A stretch of 64,000 bases of DNA from a beta proteobacterium L13 (GTDB lineage Bacteria > Pseudomonadota > Gammaproteobacteria > Burkholderiales > Chromobacteriaceae). Shown here one piece after another: positions 11,989 to 22,192 of this stretch (position 1 is its first letter; each line of letters starts with the position of its first letter). Made by a program: the position numbers and the translations under genes. The DNA lies in contig AMYZ01000005.1 in NCBI GenBank assembly GCA_000335715.1, positions 1-64,000 on the forward strand, given 5' to 3'. The notes beneath the pieces are model-generated. The model ran no database searches. It was not told where the DNA came from and was given only the letters and a program-made list of their open reading frames with translations.

Positions 11989-13899
11989 TTACTTCTTCAC
12001 TTCTTCGAATTCGGCGTCAACCACGTTGCCGTCGTCTTTCTTGCCGTCAGCCTGTGGCTCGGCAGTGGCGCCTTCGGCACCTTTGTCGGCGTACATGTGC
12101 TCGGCCAGTTTGTGCGAGGCAGTCATCAGCGCCTGAACCTTGGCGTCGATGGCTTCCTTGTCGTCGCCGCCAATCACTTCTTCGGCTTCTTTCAGCGCAG
12201 CTTCGATAGCGGCTTTTTCGTCAGCAGAGATCTTGTCGCCGTACTCGGTCAGCGATTTTTTCACGCTGTGGATCAGGCCTTCACCTTGGTTGCGAGCCTG
12301 TACCAGTTCGGACAGTTTCTTGTCTTCTTCGGCGTTCAGCTCGGCGTCACGCACCATTTGCTGGATTTCGTCTTCGGACAGGCCGGACGAAGCCTGGATG
12401 GTGATGTTGGCTTGCTTGCCGGTTGCCTTGTCTTTGGCAGACACGTGCAGGATGCCGTTGGCGTCGATGTTGAATTCCACTTCGATCTGCGGTACGCCAC
12501 GCGGTGCCGGCGGAATGTCACCCAGGTTGAACTGGCCCAGCGACTTGTTGGCCGCGGCTTTTTCACGCTCGCCTTGCAGCACGTGGATGGTTACCGCGGT
12601 CTGGTTGTCGGCAGCAGTGGAGAACACTTGCGACGCTTTGGTCGGGATGGTGGTGTTCTTCTGGATCAGCTTGGTCAGGATGCCGCCCATGGTTTCGATA
12701 CCCAGCGACAGCGGGGTCACGTCCAGCAGCAGTACGTCTTTACGGTCGCCCGACAGTACGGAGCCCTGGATGGCGGCGCCTACGGCTACGGCTTCGTCCG
12801 GGTTCACGTCGCGGCGTGGTTCTTTACCGAAGAACGCTTTTACGGCTTCCTGTACTTTCGGCATACGGGTCTGACCACCCACCAGAATCACGTCGGTGAT
12901 GTCAGCCAGCGATACGCCAGCGTCTTTCAGCGCTACCTTGCACGGCTCGATGGAGCGCTGTACCAGGTCTTCTACCAGGCTTTCGAACTTGGCGCGGGTG
13001 ATTTTCATCGCCAGGTGTTTCGGGCCGGTGGCGTCCATGGTGATGTACGGCAGGTTCACTTCGGTCTGGGTCGCGGACGACAGCTCGATCTTGGCTTTTT
13101 CAGCGGCTTCTTTCAGGCGCTGCAGGGCCATTACGTCGTTCTTCAGGTCAACGCCTTGCTCTTTCTTGAACTCGGTAACGATGTAGTCGATCACGCGCTG
13201 GTCGAAGTCTTCGCCGCCCAGGAAGGTGTCACCGTTGGTGGCCAGTACTTCGAACTGGTGCTCGCCGTCTACGTCGGCGATTTCAATGATGGAGATATCG
13301 AAGGTACCGCCGCCCAGATCGTATACGGCAATCTTGCGGTCACCTTCTTGCTTGGCCAGGCCAAAAGCCAGGGCTGCAGCGGTCGGTTCGTTGATGATGC
13401 GTTTTACGTCCAGGCCGGCAATACGGCCTGCATCTTTGGTGGCCTGACGCTGGCTGTCGTTGAAGTAAGCCGGTACGGTAATCACGGCTTCGGTCACTTC
13501 TTCGCCCAGGTAGTCTTCGGCGGCCTTTTTCATCTTGCGCAGTACTTCTGCGGAGATCTGCGGCGGGGCCAGTTCCTGATCGCGTACTTTCACCCAGGCA
13601 TCGCCGTTTTTGGCGCGCATGATCTCGAAAGGCATCATGTCGATGTCTTTTTGTACTTCTTTGTCTTCAAAACGATGGCCAATCAGGCGCTTCACCGCGT
13701 ACAGGGTGTTTTTCGGGTTGGTCACGGCCTGACGCTTGGCCGGTGCACCTACCAGAATCTCGCCGTCTTCCATGTAAGCAATGATGGAAGGGGTAGTACG
13801 TGCGCCTTCGGCGTTCTCGATTACTTTCGGGTTGCCGCCTTCGATTACGGCCACGCAGGAGTTGGTTGTACCCAGGTCAATACCGATAATTTTGCCCAT
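11989..13899 (-). CDS. dnaK: Chaperone protein DnaK (Hsp70)
   Basis: A 636-residue ATP-dependent chaperone. The N-terminal nucleotide-binding domain opens with [12 protein letters not shown] and carries [13 protein letters not shown] and the [11 protein letters not shown] segment; the linker [18 protein letters not shown] leads to the substrate-binding domain, and the tail is acidic (ending [11 protein letters not shown]). Length is standard. The gene lies between grpE and dnaJ and has its own heat-shock-type promoter in the grpE-dnaK spacer. Confidence 0.99.
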   Translation of the reverse strand: MGKIIGIDLGTTNSCVAVIEGGNPKVIENAEGARTTPSIIAYMEDGEILVGAPAKRQAVTNPKNTLYAVKRLIGHRFEDKEVQKDIDMMPFEIMRAKNGDAWVKVRDQELAPPQISAEVLRKMKKAAEDYLGEEVTEAVITVPAYFNDSQRQATKDAGRIAGLDVKRIINEPTAAALAFGLAKQEGDRKIAVYDLGGGTFDISIIEIADVDGEHQFEVLATNGDTFLGGEDFDQRVIDYIVTEFKKEQGVDLKNDVMALQRLKEAAEKAKIELSSATQTEVNLPYITMDATGPKHLAMKITRAKFESLVEDLVQRSIEPCKVALKDAGVSLADITDVILVGGQTRMPKVQEAVKAFFGKEPRRDVNPDEAVAVGAAIQGSVLSGDRKDVLLLDVTPLSLGIETMGGILTKLIQKNTTIPTKASQVFSTAADNQTAVTIHVLQGEREKAAANKSLGQFNLGDIPPAPRGVPQIEVEFNIDANGILHVSAKDKATGKQANITIQASSGLSEDEIQQMVRDAELNAEEDKKLSELVQARNQGEGLIHSVKKSLTEYGDKISADEKAAIEAALKEAEEVIGGDDKEAIDAKVQALMTASHKLAEHMYADKGAEGATAEPQADGKKDDGNVVDAEFEEVKK

Positions 13900-13974
13900 G
13901 ACTGGCTATTCCTTTCGTCAAACTTTGTCTCTTAAACCGCCGCAGTGTTGGCCGCAGCGGCCTGTTGTTCTGTC

Positions 13975-14002
13975 AGATATTGGCTATCGCCACAATTTCA
14001 AG
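13975..14002 (-). promoter_or_regulatory. Sigma-32 (RpoH) type promoter for dnaK
   Basis: On the minus strand CTTGAAA (13996-14002) is followed after 12 bases by CCAATATCT (13975-13983), about 75 bases before the dnaK start. This matches the heat-shock pattern CTTGAAA-N12-14-CCCCATNT, perfectly in the -35 and partly in the -10. Spacing is the same as in the grpE promoter. Confidence 0.65.
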
Positions 14003-14025
14003 AGGGACTCAAACCACGCTGGCCT

Positions 14026-14556
14026 TCAGGCTTTGGGCTTGGCCACTACCACCATGGCCGGGCGCAGTACGCGGTCGGCAATCAGGTAGCCTTTTTGCAT
14101 GACACGCACCACGGTATTGGCCTCGGCTTCCGATTCTTCGGTGCTGATGGCCTGGTGTTTGTGCGGGTCCAGCTTCTCACCCAGCGGGCTGATCTCGGTG
14201 ATCTGGCCTTTTTCGAAAGCGGCGCTCAGCTGCTTCAGGGTCAGGTCTACGCCAAACTTGAGTGTTTCAAACTGGCCGGACTGATCCAAAAGTGCCATTT
14301 CCAGGCTGTCTTTTACCGCCAACAGTTCGGAGGCGAACTTCTGCGCGGCAAACTTCTGGGCGTTCACGACATCATCCGCAGCACGGCGGCGAACGTTTTC
14401 GGTTTCGGCCCGTGCACGCAGATACTGCTCTTTCAGTTCTGCAACTTCGGCTTCCAGTGCAGCGACGCGGGTTTCTGCGGTATCCGCCGCGTTTTCATTC
14501 GGGGTCTGACCCTGATCAAGCACTTCTTCTGCTTGGCTATTCTGATTTTCCTGCAT
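14026..14556 (-). CDS. grpE: Nucleotide exchange factor GrpE
   Basis: A 176-residue cofactor that releases ADP from DnaK. The acidic N-terminal tail (about 1-35) leads into a long coiled coil ([29 protein letters not shown]); the C-terminal beta domain carries [34 protein letters not shown]. It is the first gene of the grpE-dnaK-dnaJ cluster. The gap to dnaK is 126 bases and contains a second heat-shock-type promoter. Confidence 0.98.
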   Translation of the reverse strand: MQENQNSQAEEVLDQGQTPNENAADTAETRVAALEAEVAELKEQYLRARAETENVRRRAADDVVNAQKFAAQKFASELLAVKDSLEMALLDQSGQFETLKFGVDLTLKQLSAAFEKGQITEISPLGEKLDPHKHQAISTEESEAEANTVVRVMQKGYLIADRVLRPAMVVVAKPKA

Positions 14557-14974
14557 GACGCTTCCATTTGGCTGAAGTCAAAAAGACCTTTTCCAGATAG
14601 GGGCATCGTATGGAATTTCAAGCCCCCGGAAACAGGCTTTTATATGTGCGCTTGTTTGCCATTCTTTTCGCAAGCGCACCAAAACAAGCGTTCGAATCGG
14701 TTCGTTTGTGTGCACGTTTGTTACCAATTGAAAACAAAGGATTTTTTTTTGCTGCACTGCACACTTTCCGTTTTTTTTATGCTTAAATGTTTCCACAACA
14801 GCGCTACGGCACGGCCCGCCAGCCCCTTATCCGGGGCGGTTTCCGGCAGCCAACGCCACCCCCAAACGCAGGTGGCGACAAGACGCAGAAAGGCCGGAAC
14901 ACCGGCCCGCATCAACAGAAACTGGGAGTGCCGGTTTACCGGCAAAACGAAACTATCAAAGTGAAGGGTTTACC
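14557..14974. other. Intergenic region between divergent grpE and aceA
   Basis: 418 bases without a gene. It holds the grpE heat-shock promoter at the left end, a dyad GTGCGCTTG (14646-14654)/CAAGCGCAC (14671-14679) that could be a regulator site or hairpin, T-rich runs around 14742-14780 that could hold the aceA promoter (TATGCT at about 14779), and GGGTTT-rich leader just before aceA. No known operator is recognised. Confidence 0.6.
14595..14622 (-). promoter_or_regulatory. Sigma-32 (RpoH) type promoter for grpE
   Basis: On the minus strand CTTGAAA (14616-14622), 12 bases, then CCCCTATCT (14595-14603), ending 38 bases before the grpE start codon. This is very close to the E. coli heat-shock consensus. 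No CIRCE element (TTAGCACTC inverted repeat) is present, so control by HrcA here is unlikely. Confidence 0.8.
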
Positions 14975-16273
14975 ATGACTACTCGCGAACAACGCATCGC
15001 CGCCATTCAACACGACTGGGATACCAATCCGCGCTGGAAAGGCATCAAACGCGGTTACACCGCTGCTGATGTAGAGCGTCTGCGCGGCTCGCTGCAAGTG
15101 GAGCACACCATTGCCCGTGCCGGCGCCGAGAAGCTGTGGAATCTGGTGAACAACGAGCCGTACATCAACTGTCTGGGCGCGCTCACCGGCGGCCAGGCCA
15201 TGCAACAAGTCAAAGCTGGCATCAAGGCCATCTACCTGTCCGGCTGGCAAGTCGCCGCCGACAACAACGAATACGCCGCCATGTACCCGGACCAGTCGCT
15301 GTATCCGGTTGACTCGGTACCGAAAGTGGTAGAGCGCATCAACAACGCCTTCACCCGCGCTGACGAAATCCAGCATTCCAAAGGCCTGGAAAAAGGCGAT
15401 GCCGGTTTCGTAGACTACTACGCCCCGATCGTAGCCGATGCCGAAGCCGGTTTCGGTGGCGTCCTGAACGCCTACGAACTGATGAAAGCCATGATCCGTG
15501 CTGGCGCTTCCGGCGTGCACTTTGAAGACCAGCTGGCTTCCGTGAAAAAATGCGGCCACATGGGCGGCAAGGTACTGGTGCCGACCCAGGAAGCCGTACA
15601 GAAACTGATCGCCGCCCGTATGGCTGCCGACGTCTACGGTGTGCCTACCCTGGTGATCGCCCGTACCGACGCTGAAGCTGCCGACCTGCTGACCAGCGAC
15701 TACGACGAAAACGACAAGCCATTCCTGACCGGCGAACGCACTGCCGAAGGCTTCTACAAGACCAAGAAAGGTCTGGAGCAAGCCATCAGCCGCGCCGTAG
15801 CCTACGCCGAATACGCTGACCTGGTATGGTGCGAAACCGGCACCCCGGATCTGGAATTCGCCCGCCGCTTCGCCGAAGCCGTGCACGCCAAACACCCGGG
15901 CAAAATGCTGGCCTACAACTGCTCGCCTTCCTTCAACTGGAAGAAAAACCTGGACGATGCCACCATCGCCAAGTTCCAGCGCGAGCTGGGCGCCATGGGC
16001 TACAAGTACCAGTTCATCACCCTGGCTGGTATCCACAACATGTGGTACAACATGTTCGACCTGGCACAAGACTACGTGGCACGCGGCATGTCCGCCTACG
16101 TGGAGAAGGTACAGGAGCCAGAATTCGCTGCACGCGACCGTGGCTACACCTTCGTATCACACCAGCAGGAAGTGGGCACCGGCTACTTCGATGACATCAC
16201 CACCGTGATCCAGGGTGGCAAGTCTTCGGTTACCGCGCTGACCGGCTCTACCGAAGAAGAGCAGTTCCACTAA
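14975..16273 (+). CDS. aceA: Isocitrate lyase
   Basis: A 432-residue enzyme that splits isocitrate into glyoxylate and succinate, the first step of the glyoxylate shunt used for growth on acetate or fatty acids. The catalytic signature KKCGHMGGK lies near residue 190, and [10 protein letters not shown] and [17 protein letters not shown] are typical of the family. GAAGGG precedes the start. It stands alone but is close to aceB, which lies beyond one oppositely oriented permease gene. Confidence 0.98.
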   Translation: MTTREQRIAAIQHDWDTNPRWKGIKRGYTAADVERLRGSLQVEHTIARAGAEKLWNLVNNEPYINCLGALTGGQAMQQVKAGIKAIYLSGWQVAADNNEYAAMYPDQSLYPVDSVPKVVERINNAFTRADEIQHSKGLEKGDAGFVDYYAPIVADAEAGFGGVLNAYELMKAMIRAGASGVHFEDQLASVKKCGHMGGKVLVPTQEAVQKLIAARMAADVYGVPTLVIARTDAEAADLLTSDYDENDKPFLTGERTAEGFYKTKKGLEQAISRAVAYAEYADLVWCETGTPDLEFARRFAEAVHAKHPGKMLAYNCSPSFNWKKNLDDATIAKFQRELGAMGYKYQFITLAGIHNMWYNMFDLAQDYVARGMSAYVEKVQEPEFAARDRGYTFVSHQQEVGTGYFDDITTVIQGGKSSVTALTGSTEEEQFH

Positions 16274-16316
16274 GCTTTACGACATCAAACGGCGACTCGA
16301 CCCCGCCGTCTGCGTC

Positions 16317-16346
16317 AAAAACCCCCGTCCTGTGACGGGGGTTTTT
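16317..16346 (+). terminator. Rho-independent terminator after aceA
   Basis: AAAAACCCCCGTC (16317-16329) pairs with GACGGGGGTTTTT (16334-16346), followed by C and more T. It is strong and lies 44 bases past the aceA stop. Confidence 0.9.
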
Positions 16347-16411
16347 CTTTTCTGCCCTGCGGCCAACTATCGCCATTGGCAATAGCAAGCCAGCGCAAGG
16401 CCAAAACAAAC

Positions 16412-16439
16412 AACCCCCCCGTACGTGGACGGGGGGGTT
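16412..16439 (-). terminator. Rho-independent terminator after the amino acid permease
   Basis: AACCCCCCCGT (16412-16422) pairs with ACGGGGGGGTT (16429-16439), with TTGTTTTG after the stem on the minus strand. It ends the permease transcript, back to back with the aceA terminator. Confidence 0.8.
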
Positions 16440-16472
16440 TGCGTGGGTCAGCTTACTGTCTTGCCGTCAGCA

Positions 16473-17867
16473 TCAGGCTTTGTGCAACAGCGAACGCTGG
16501 CGCGAGTAGCCAAAGTACACCACCAGGCCAATCAGCAGCCACACCGCAAAGCATACCCAGGTCAGCCAGGACAGCTGGCTCATCAGGAAGACGCAGAACA
16601 CGATAGCCAGCGCCGGCACGTAAGGCACGCCAGGGCAATGAAATTTGCGCGGCAGGTTCGGCTCACGCTTGCGCAGCACGATAATGGCCGCAGCAATCAG
16701 CGAGAACGCCGCCAGCGTGCCGATATTCACCAGCTCGGCCAGCGTACCCAGCGGCACAAAGCCAGCGATCAGCGCGATAACGGTACCAATCAGCCAGGTC
16801 GCCTTGTAAGGGGTGCCGTATTTTGGATGCACATCGCTGAAGATTTTCGGCAGCAGGCCGTCGCGAGACATGGCAAACAGGATGCGGGTCTGGCCGTAGG
16901 TCATCACCAGAATCACGGTCAGCATGCCCAGGATGGCGCCCAGGTCGACAAAGCCGGCAAACCAGTCCAGCTTGGCCACTTGCAGCGCCAGCGACACCGG
17001 GTGGTCGATACCCTTGAACTGCATGTACGGCACGATACCGGTCATGATGGCCGATACCACCACGTACAACAGCGAGCAGATACCCAGCGACCACAGCACG
17101 CCACGCGGGATATCCTTGTCCGGGTTCTTGACTTCTTCGGCAGCGCAGGTCACCGCATCAAAACCCAGAAAGCTGAAAAACACGATCGCCGCGCCATGAA
17201 ACACGCCATCCATGCCGTAGGGTAGCGCCGGGCTCCAGTTGGCCGGTTTCACGTGCCACACCGCCACACCGATAAACACTAGTACTACCGCCACCTTGAT
17301 CAGCACCACCACGTTGTTCACGCGTTTGGATTCCTTGATGCCAAACGCCAACAGCGCCGTCACCAGCATGGCAATCACAAAAGCCGGCAGGTTAAATACG
17401 GTGTCCACACCCGGGCGCGCGCCCGCTGCTGCAGTCAGCGCATCGGGCAGATGCACACCAAAACCGGCCAGCAGGCTCTGGAAATAGCCAGACCAGCCTA
17501 CCGATACCGCCGAGGACGCCAGCAGGTACTCCAGCATCAAATCCCAGCCGATAATCCACGCTACCAGCTCGCCCAGCGTGGCGTAAGCATAGGTATAGGT
17601 AGAGCCCGACACCGGCAGCATGGCGGCAAACTCGGCGTAGCACAGCGCGGCAAAGCCGCAGGCGATGGCACCAATGATGAAAGACAGCACCAGCCCGGGG
17701 CCGGCTACTGTCGCACCGGTGCCGGTCAGCACGAAAATACCCGTGCCAATGATGGCGCCAATACCCAGCATGGTCAGGTCGAAAGCGGACAGCTCCTTGC
17801 GCAGCGCCCCCGCGCCTTGCGCTGCGGCCATCATCTGATGGACGTCTTTCTTGCGTAACAAACTCAT
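16473..17867 (-). CDS. APC-family amino acid permease (cationic amino acid transporter type)
   Basis: A 464-residue inner membrane transporter with about 12 membrane helices, related to YfnA/CAT-type permeases. Typical signatures: LSAFDLTMLGIGAIIGTGIFVLTG, the segment AEFAAMLPVSGSTYTYAY, and FFSFLGFDAVTCAAEEVKNPDKDIP. The substrate is probably an amino acid, but which one cannot be decided. The start at 17867 gives the usual cytoplasmic N-terminal stretch (MSLLRKKDVHQM); the longer frame upstream has no support. The Shine-Dalgarno site is weak. It lies between aceA and aceB but is oppositely oriented. Confidence 0.9.
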   Translation of the reverse strand: MSLLRKKDVHQMMAAAQGAGALRKELSAFDLTMLGIGAIIGTGIFVLTGTGATVAGPGLVLSFIIGAIACGFAALCYAEFAAMLPVSGSTYTYAYATLGELVAWIIGWDLMLEYLLASSAVSVGWSGYFQSLLAGFGVHLPDALTAAAGARPGVDTVFNLPAFVIAMLVTALLAFGIKESKRVNNVVVLIKVAVVLVFIGVAVWHVKPANWSPALPYGMDGVFHGAAIVFFSFLGFDAVTCAAEEVKNPDKDIPRGVLWSLGICSLLYVVVSAIMTGIVPYMQFKGIDHPVSLALQVAKLDWFAGFVDLGAILGMLTVILVMTYGQTRILFAMSRDGLLPKIFSDVHPKYGTPYKATWLIGTVIALIAGFVPLGTLAELVNIGTLAAFSLIAAAIIVLRKREPNLPRKFHCPGVPYVPALAIVFCVFLMSQLSWLTWVCFAVWLLIGLVVYFGYSRQRSLLHKA

Positions 17868-18411
17868 TCTCTTGTCCCTGCCCGGCCCAATGAAAACGCG
17901 CCCTCGTGGGGCGCGCAAACCGCCGGCTTTGTCAGTGTTGTTGTAGTGAACATGGCACCCGCCTGCGTTCAGGCCAGCGCGCAAGGGCGGGACTATGCCG
18001 CAGGGCTTACAGCGCCTTCAAGCGGGCTGGGGAGTACGCCATATTGGATACAGACTCCAATGCACAGCAAGAAACAACATCCATGCCAAGCCATCGGCAA
18101 GGCAGGCAGGATTTCACCCTGAAACAGCATGAATGCAGCACAACCCTGTCTCTTTGGACAGGCTTGGCTATTTTGTTTCAATAAGTAGGCCAGTATGCTG
18201 GCAAGCCCCGTTACAAATCAGGACAATACAATAAAAATGGTAGAAAAACACTTGGCAGCAGCACGCTAACGTGAGCCATTTATCACTATTAAAGTAAAAA
18301 ATGTTATGGGTTTTTGCGCCTGTTTCCTGACATAACTTGGCGGTACACTGGCGAAAAAATGCAGAGCCCGCATACCAAGCGGCCATGACAATATCAATAC
18401 GGAGAGAGTGC
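17868..18411. other. Intergenic region between divergent permease and aceB
   Basis: 544 bases with no supported gene. Near the permease there is a GC hairpin in its leader (CGCGCCC 17897-17903 with GGGCGCG 17909-17915). Around 18145-18165 a short hairpin (CCTGTC/GACAGG) is followed by a T-rich stretch. The right half is AT-rich and should contain the aceB promoter; TACACT near 18343 is a possible -10. I see no small RNA or regulator site I can name. Confidence 0.5.
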
Positions 18412-20007
18412 ATGGCGTTGCAACTGCCGCAAGGCGTAGAGATACTGGCCCCGGTCAAACCGGCTCATGAAGCGCTGTTCAGCACCACTGCGCTGGGCTT
18501 TATAGCCAGCCTGCACCGGCAGTTCGATACCCGGAGGCGCAGCCTCTTGCGTGATCGCCAGCAGCGCCAGGCTTTGCTTGACGCCGGCCACCTGCCCGAC
18601 TTTCTGCCCGATACACGCGCCATCCGCGAGGGCGACTGGCAAATTGCCCCGCTCCCCGCCGAGCTGCAAGACCGCCGGGTAGAAATCACCGGCCCGGTAG
18701 AGCGCCGCGCCATGATCAATGCCATGAATGCCGGCGCCAGCTGTTTCATGGCGGATTTCGAAGACGCCACCAGCCCCGGCTGGGACAATATCGTGAGCGG
18801 GCACCAGAACGTGAGCGACGCCTGGCGCGGCGCCCTGAGCTACCACAGCCCGGAAGGCAAGCACTACCAGCTGCACCCCGCCCACGCCACACTGATGGTG
18901 CGCCCACGCGGCTGGCACCTGGCCGAAAAGCACCTGCGGGTGGATGGCCAGCCCGTCAGTGCCGCCCTGTTCGACTTTGGCCTGAGTTTCTTTCACCACG
19001 CCAGCACCCTGCACGCCGCCGGAAAAGGTATCTACTACTACCTGCCCAAGCTGGAAAACCACCACGAAGCCGTGCTATGGAATGACGTGTTTGTGGCGGC
19101 TCAGGCTGCGCAAAACCTGCCCACCGGTACCATACGCGCCACCGTGATGATCGAACACATCCTGGCGGCGTTCGAGATGCACGAAATCCTGTACGCCCTG
19201 CGCGAGCACAGTGCAGGCCTGAACGCCGGGCGCTGGGACTACCTGTTCAGCTGCATCCGCGCATTTTGCCAGGCCAAACATTTCTGCCTGGCAGACCGCG
19301 AACGCATCAGCATGACCGTGCCATTCATGCGCTCCTACGCCCTGCTATTGCTGAAAACCTGCCACCAACGCGGCGCACCGGCCATAGGCGGCATGTCGTC
19401 ACTGGCACCCAACAAGCACGACCCGGCGGCCAACGACCTGGCTATGGCGGCGATCTATCAGGAAAAGCAGCGCGAAGCGCGCGACGGCTACGATGGCAGC
19501 TGGGTAGCCCACCCCGCACTGGTACCGCTGGCGCTGGACGCCTACCGCAGCGTGCTGGGCGATGCGGCCAACCAGCTGGAACGGCAGCGCGACGACGTGC
19601 ACATCAGCGCGGCTGACCTGCTGAACTTCCAGCCCGAAGCGCCGATTACCGAGCAAGGCATCCGCAACAATATCAGCGTGGGCATACAGTACCTGGGCGC
19701 CTGGATGAGCGGGCGCGGCTGCGTACTGATTCACCAGCAGCTGGAAGAAGCCTCCACCGCCGAAATTGCCCGTGCACAGCTATGGCAGTGGGTACACAGC
19801 CCCAAGGGCTATCTGGACGATGGCCGCAAGATCAGCCTGGCCTTGGTGCGCAGCATGGCAGCAGACGAAATCAACCGCCTGCACGCCGAGTACGGCAGCC
19901 GCTGGAGCCGGCACTTTGATGATGCTGCGCTGCTGTTCGACCTGCTGGTGAGCAGCGAAGAATTTATCGATTTCTTTACCCTGCCCGGGGCCGAGTACCT
20001 GGACTAG
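18412..20007 (+). CDS. aceB: Malate synthase A
   Basis: A 531-residue enzyme that condenses glyoxylate with acetyl-CoA to malate, the second step of the glyoxylate shunt. Signatures: MADFEDATSP, the malate synthase motif KLENHHEAVLWNDVF (about residue 215), ATVMIEHILAAFEMHEILY, and GGMSSLAPNK. The start at 18412 (MALQLPQGVEIL) is supported by GGAGAG nearby. It works with aceA, 2.1 kb upstream, with only the permease between them. Confidence 0.97.
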   Translation: MALQLPQGVEILAPVKPAHEALFSTTALGFIASLHRQFDTRRRSLLRDRQQRQALLDAGHLPDFLPDTRAIREGDWQIAPLPAELQDRRVEITGPVERRAMINAMNAGASCFMADFEDATSPGWDNIVSGHQNVSDAWRGALSYHSPEGKHYQLHPAHATLMVRPRGWHLAEKHLRVDGQPVSAALFDFGLSFFHHASTLHAAGKGIYYYLPKLENHHEAVLWNDVFVAAQAAQNLPTGTIRATVMIEHILAAFEMHEILYALREHSAGLNAGRWDYLFSCIRAFCQAKHFCLADRERISMTVPFMRSYALLLLKTCHQRGAPAIGGMSSLAPNKHDPAANDLAMAAIYQEKQREARDGYDGSWVAHPALVPLALDAYRSVLGDAANQLERQRDDVHISAADLLNFQPEAPITEQGIRNNISVGIQYLGAWMSGRGCVLIHQQLEEASTAEIARAQLWQWVHSPKGYLDDGRKISLALVRSMAADEINRLHAEYGSRWSRHFDDAALLFDLLVSSEEFIDFFTLPGAEYLD

Positions 20008-20055
20008 GCCTGCCATGAAATAAGGGCACTACACAATTCGCCAGCATTCACCCCC

Positions 20056-20078
20056 TGCGGCCAACCTTGTTGGCCGCA
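20056..20078 (+). terminator. Repeat-pair terminator after aceB
   Basis: TGCGGCCAAC (20056-20065) pairs with GTTGGCCGCA (20069-20078), followed by TTCTTTTT. The two arms are two complete copies of the repeated 9-mer in opposite orientation, forming a factor-independent terminator. Confidence 0.85.
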
Positions 20079-20235
20079 TTCTTTTTACAGCCGCACCAAA
20101 TTGGCACATTTCATCTTCTGAATACAATATTTGAAATATTATTGCTTTGCACAATCTGAAAGCCCTGAAGCTTTGACATATCATTGCGCAAATATCGCAT
20201 TGCACAACAACCTGTCACGCCCCGGAGCTAGCAAG

Positions 20236-21204
20236 ATGAGCACGATTGCCCGCCGTACCCTCCTGGCTGCAGCACTGGCTGCCAGCCTGCCCCTGTTTGC
20301 CCACGCCGCCGAACAAAAATCGGTCGCCGTTACCGCCATCGTGGACCACCCGGCACTGGACGCCGCACGCAAAGGCATCGAGGACGAACTGAAAGCCGCC
20401 GGTTTCGAGCCAGGCAAGCAGATCAAGTACCAGTACCAGAGCGCACAGGGCAACCCGGCCACTGCCGCGCAGATTGCCAAGAAATTTGTCGGAGACGCGC
20501 CGGACGTGATCGTGGCCATCGCCACCCCTAGCGCCCAGGCTGCTGTGGCCGCCACCCGCAGTATTCCGGTGGTATTTACCGCCGTAACCGACCCGGTAGC
20601 CGCCAAGCTGGTACCGAGCTGGCAGCCGTCCAAGACCAACGTGACCGGCGTATCTGACAAGCTGGCACTGGCCCCGCAGCTGGACCTGATCGCCAAAATC
20701 AAGCCGGGCGCCAAGCGCGTGGGCATGGTGTACAGCCCGGGTGAAGTGAACTCGGTGGTGGTAGCCAAAGAGCTGAAAGCCGAGCTGGCCAAACGTGGCA
20801 TGAGCCTGGTAGAAGCCCCGGCGCCACGCACCGTGGACGTGGCACCGGCCGCCAAGAACCTGATCGGCAAAGTGGACGTGCTGTACACCAGCACCGACAA
20901 CAACGTGGTGTCCACTTACGAATCGCTGGCCGCCGTCGCCCAGCAAGGCAAGCTGCCGCTGGTGGCGTCTGATACCGACTCGGTGAAGCGTGGCGCCATC
21001 GCCGCCCTGGGCCAGAACTACTACGACATCGGCCGCCAGACCGGCAAGCTGGTGGTGCGCATCCTTAAAGGCGAGAAAGCCGGCGCCATCGCCCCGCAGG
21101 TGGGCGACAAGCTGTCGCTGACGCTGAACCCGGCTGCCGCCCAGAAGCAGGGTGTCACCCTGAGCCCGGCGCTGCTGAAAGAAGCCAGCGACACCGTGAA
21201 GTAA
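20236..21204 (+). CDS. ABC transporter substrate-binding protein (DUF534/TrpX-like)
   Basis: A 322-residue periplasmic protein with a clear signal peptide (RRTLLAAALAASLPLFAHA, cut after AHA). The mature part has the periplasmic-binding type I fold seen in PF04392 proteins: VAVTAIVDHPALDAARKGIEDEL, then IVAIATPSAQAA and IPVVFTAVTDPVAA. In Gram-positive bacteria the related TrpXYZ importer is assigned to tryptophan or other aromatic amino acids; here that is an inference, strengthened by trpS 3.6 kb downstream. It is the first gene of a three-gene importer cluster. Confidence 0.88.
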   Translation: MSTIARRTLLAAALAASLPLFAHAAEQKSVAVTAIVDHPALDAARKGIEDELKAAGFEPGKQIKYQYQSAQGNPATAAQIAKKFVGDAPDVIVAIATPSAQAAVAATRSIPVVFTAVTDPVAAKLVPSWQPSKTNVTGVSDKLALAPQLDLIAKIKPGAKRVGMVYSPGEVNSVVVAKELKAELAKRGMSLVEAPAPRTVDVAPAAKNLIGKVDVLYTSTDNNVVSTYESLAAVAQQGKLPLVASDTDSVKRGAIAALGQNYYDIGRQTGKLVVRILKGEKAGAIAPQVGDKLSLTLNPAAAQKQGVTLSPALLKEASDTVK

Positions 21205-21209
21205 AGCCG

Positions 21210-21240
21210 CAGGTTGGCCACACACCTTGCGGCCAACCTG
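21210..21240 (+). repeat. Repeat-pair hairpin between importer binding protein and permease
   Basis: CAGGTTGGCC (21210-21219) pairs with GGCCAACCTG (21231-21240). There is no T run. A second hairpin, GCGCAGC/GCTGCGC, lies at about 21250-21270. Such stem-loops between a binding protein and its membrane components often stabilise the upstream message or lower downstream expression; here that is inference. Confidence 0.6.
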
Positions 21241-21292
21241 TCACCCCACCGCGCAGCCACGAGCTGCGCGTTGCCATTGAAAGACCCGCATC

Positions 21293-22192
21293 ATGACCCT
21301 GATCGCCCTGATGGGTGCCATGGAAATCGGCCTGATCTTCGCCCTGGTGGCGCTGGGTGTGCTGATTTCCTTCCGCATCCTCGACTTCCCCGACCTCACC
21401 GCCGACGGTAGCTTCCCGCTGGGCGGCGCCGTGGCCGCCACGCTGATTGCCGGCGGGCACGACCCGTGGCTGGCCTGCGGCGTGGCCGCACTGGCCGGCG
21501 CCGCCTCCGGCTGGCTGACCGCCTGGCTTAATGTGCGCCTGGGCATCCTGCAGCTGCTGGCGTCCATTCTGGTGATGATCGCGCTGTATTCGATCAACCT
21601 GCGCATCATGGGCGCGCCCAATATGCCGCTGATCGGCAGCCCCACCATCTTCAGCCCGCTGATCGGCGACAACTTCGACATCGCCTGGCAAGTGCAGCCG
21701 GCCATGTTGGCCGCACTGATCGTGGTAGCCAAGCTGGGGCTGGACGTGTTCTTTGCCTCGCAAGCCGGCCTGGCCATGCGCGCCACCGGTGCCAACGCCC
21801 GCATGGCGCGCGCGCAAGGCATTGCGACCGAACGCATGGTGCTGGCCGGCATGGCGCTGTCCAACGCGCTGATCGCCACAGCCGGTGCGCTGTACGTGCA
21901 AACCCAGGGCGGCGCGGATGTATCGATGGGCGTGGGCACCATTGTGGTGGGCCTTGCTGCGGTCATCATCGGCGAAACCCTGCTGCCGTCGCGCACGCTG
22001 TGGGTGATTACGCTGGCCACGGTACTGGGCGCCTTGCTGTACCGCCTGCTGATCGCGCTGGCGCTGAACGCCGACTTCATCGGCCTGCAGGCGCAAGACC
22101 TCAACCTGATCACTGCACTGCTGGTGGGCTTTGCCCTGGTGCTGCCCAAGCTAAAGGCCAAGCTGGCCCGCAAACCCGGAGGAGCCCGCTGA
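21293..22192 (+). CDS. ABC transporter permease (TrpY-like)
   Basis: A 299-residue inner membrane protein with about eight hydrophobic helices, of the branched-chain amino acid permease-like family (DFPDLTADGSFPLGGAVAATLI is the family's characteristic N-terminal segment). It forms the channel for the substrate delivered by the upstream binding protein. Its stop overlaps the ATPase start by one base (TGATG), showing tight translational coupling. Confidence 0.9.
   Translation: MTLIALMGAMEIGLIFALVALGVLISFRILDFPDLTADGSFPLGGAVAATLIAGGHDPWLACGVAALAGAASGWLTAWLNVRLGILQLLASILVMIALYSINLRIMGAPNMPLIGSPTIFSPLIGDNFDIAWQVQPAMLAALIVVAKLGLDVFFASQAGLAMRATGANARMARAQGIATERMVLAGMALSNALIATAGALYVQTQGGADVSMGVGTIVVGLAAVIIGETLLPSRTLWVITLATVLGALLYRLLIALALNADFIGLQAQDLNLITALLVGFALVLPKLKAKLARKPGGAR

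Noticed and set aside
13900-14025. CIRCE/HrcA operator in the chaperone region
   Set aside because: The TTAGCACTC inverted repeat is absent; sigma-32 promoters are present instead.
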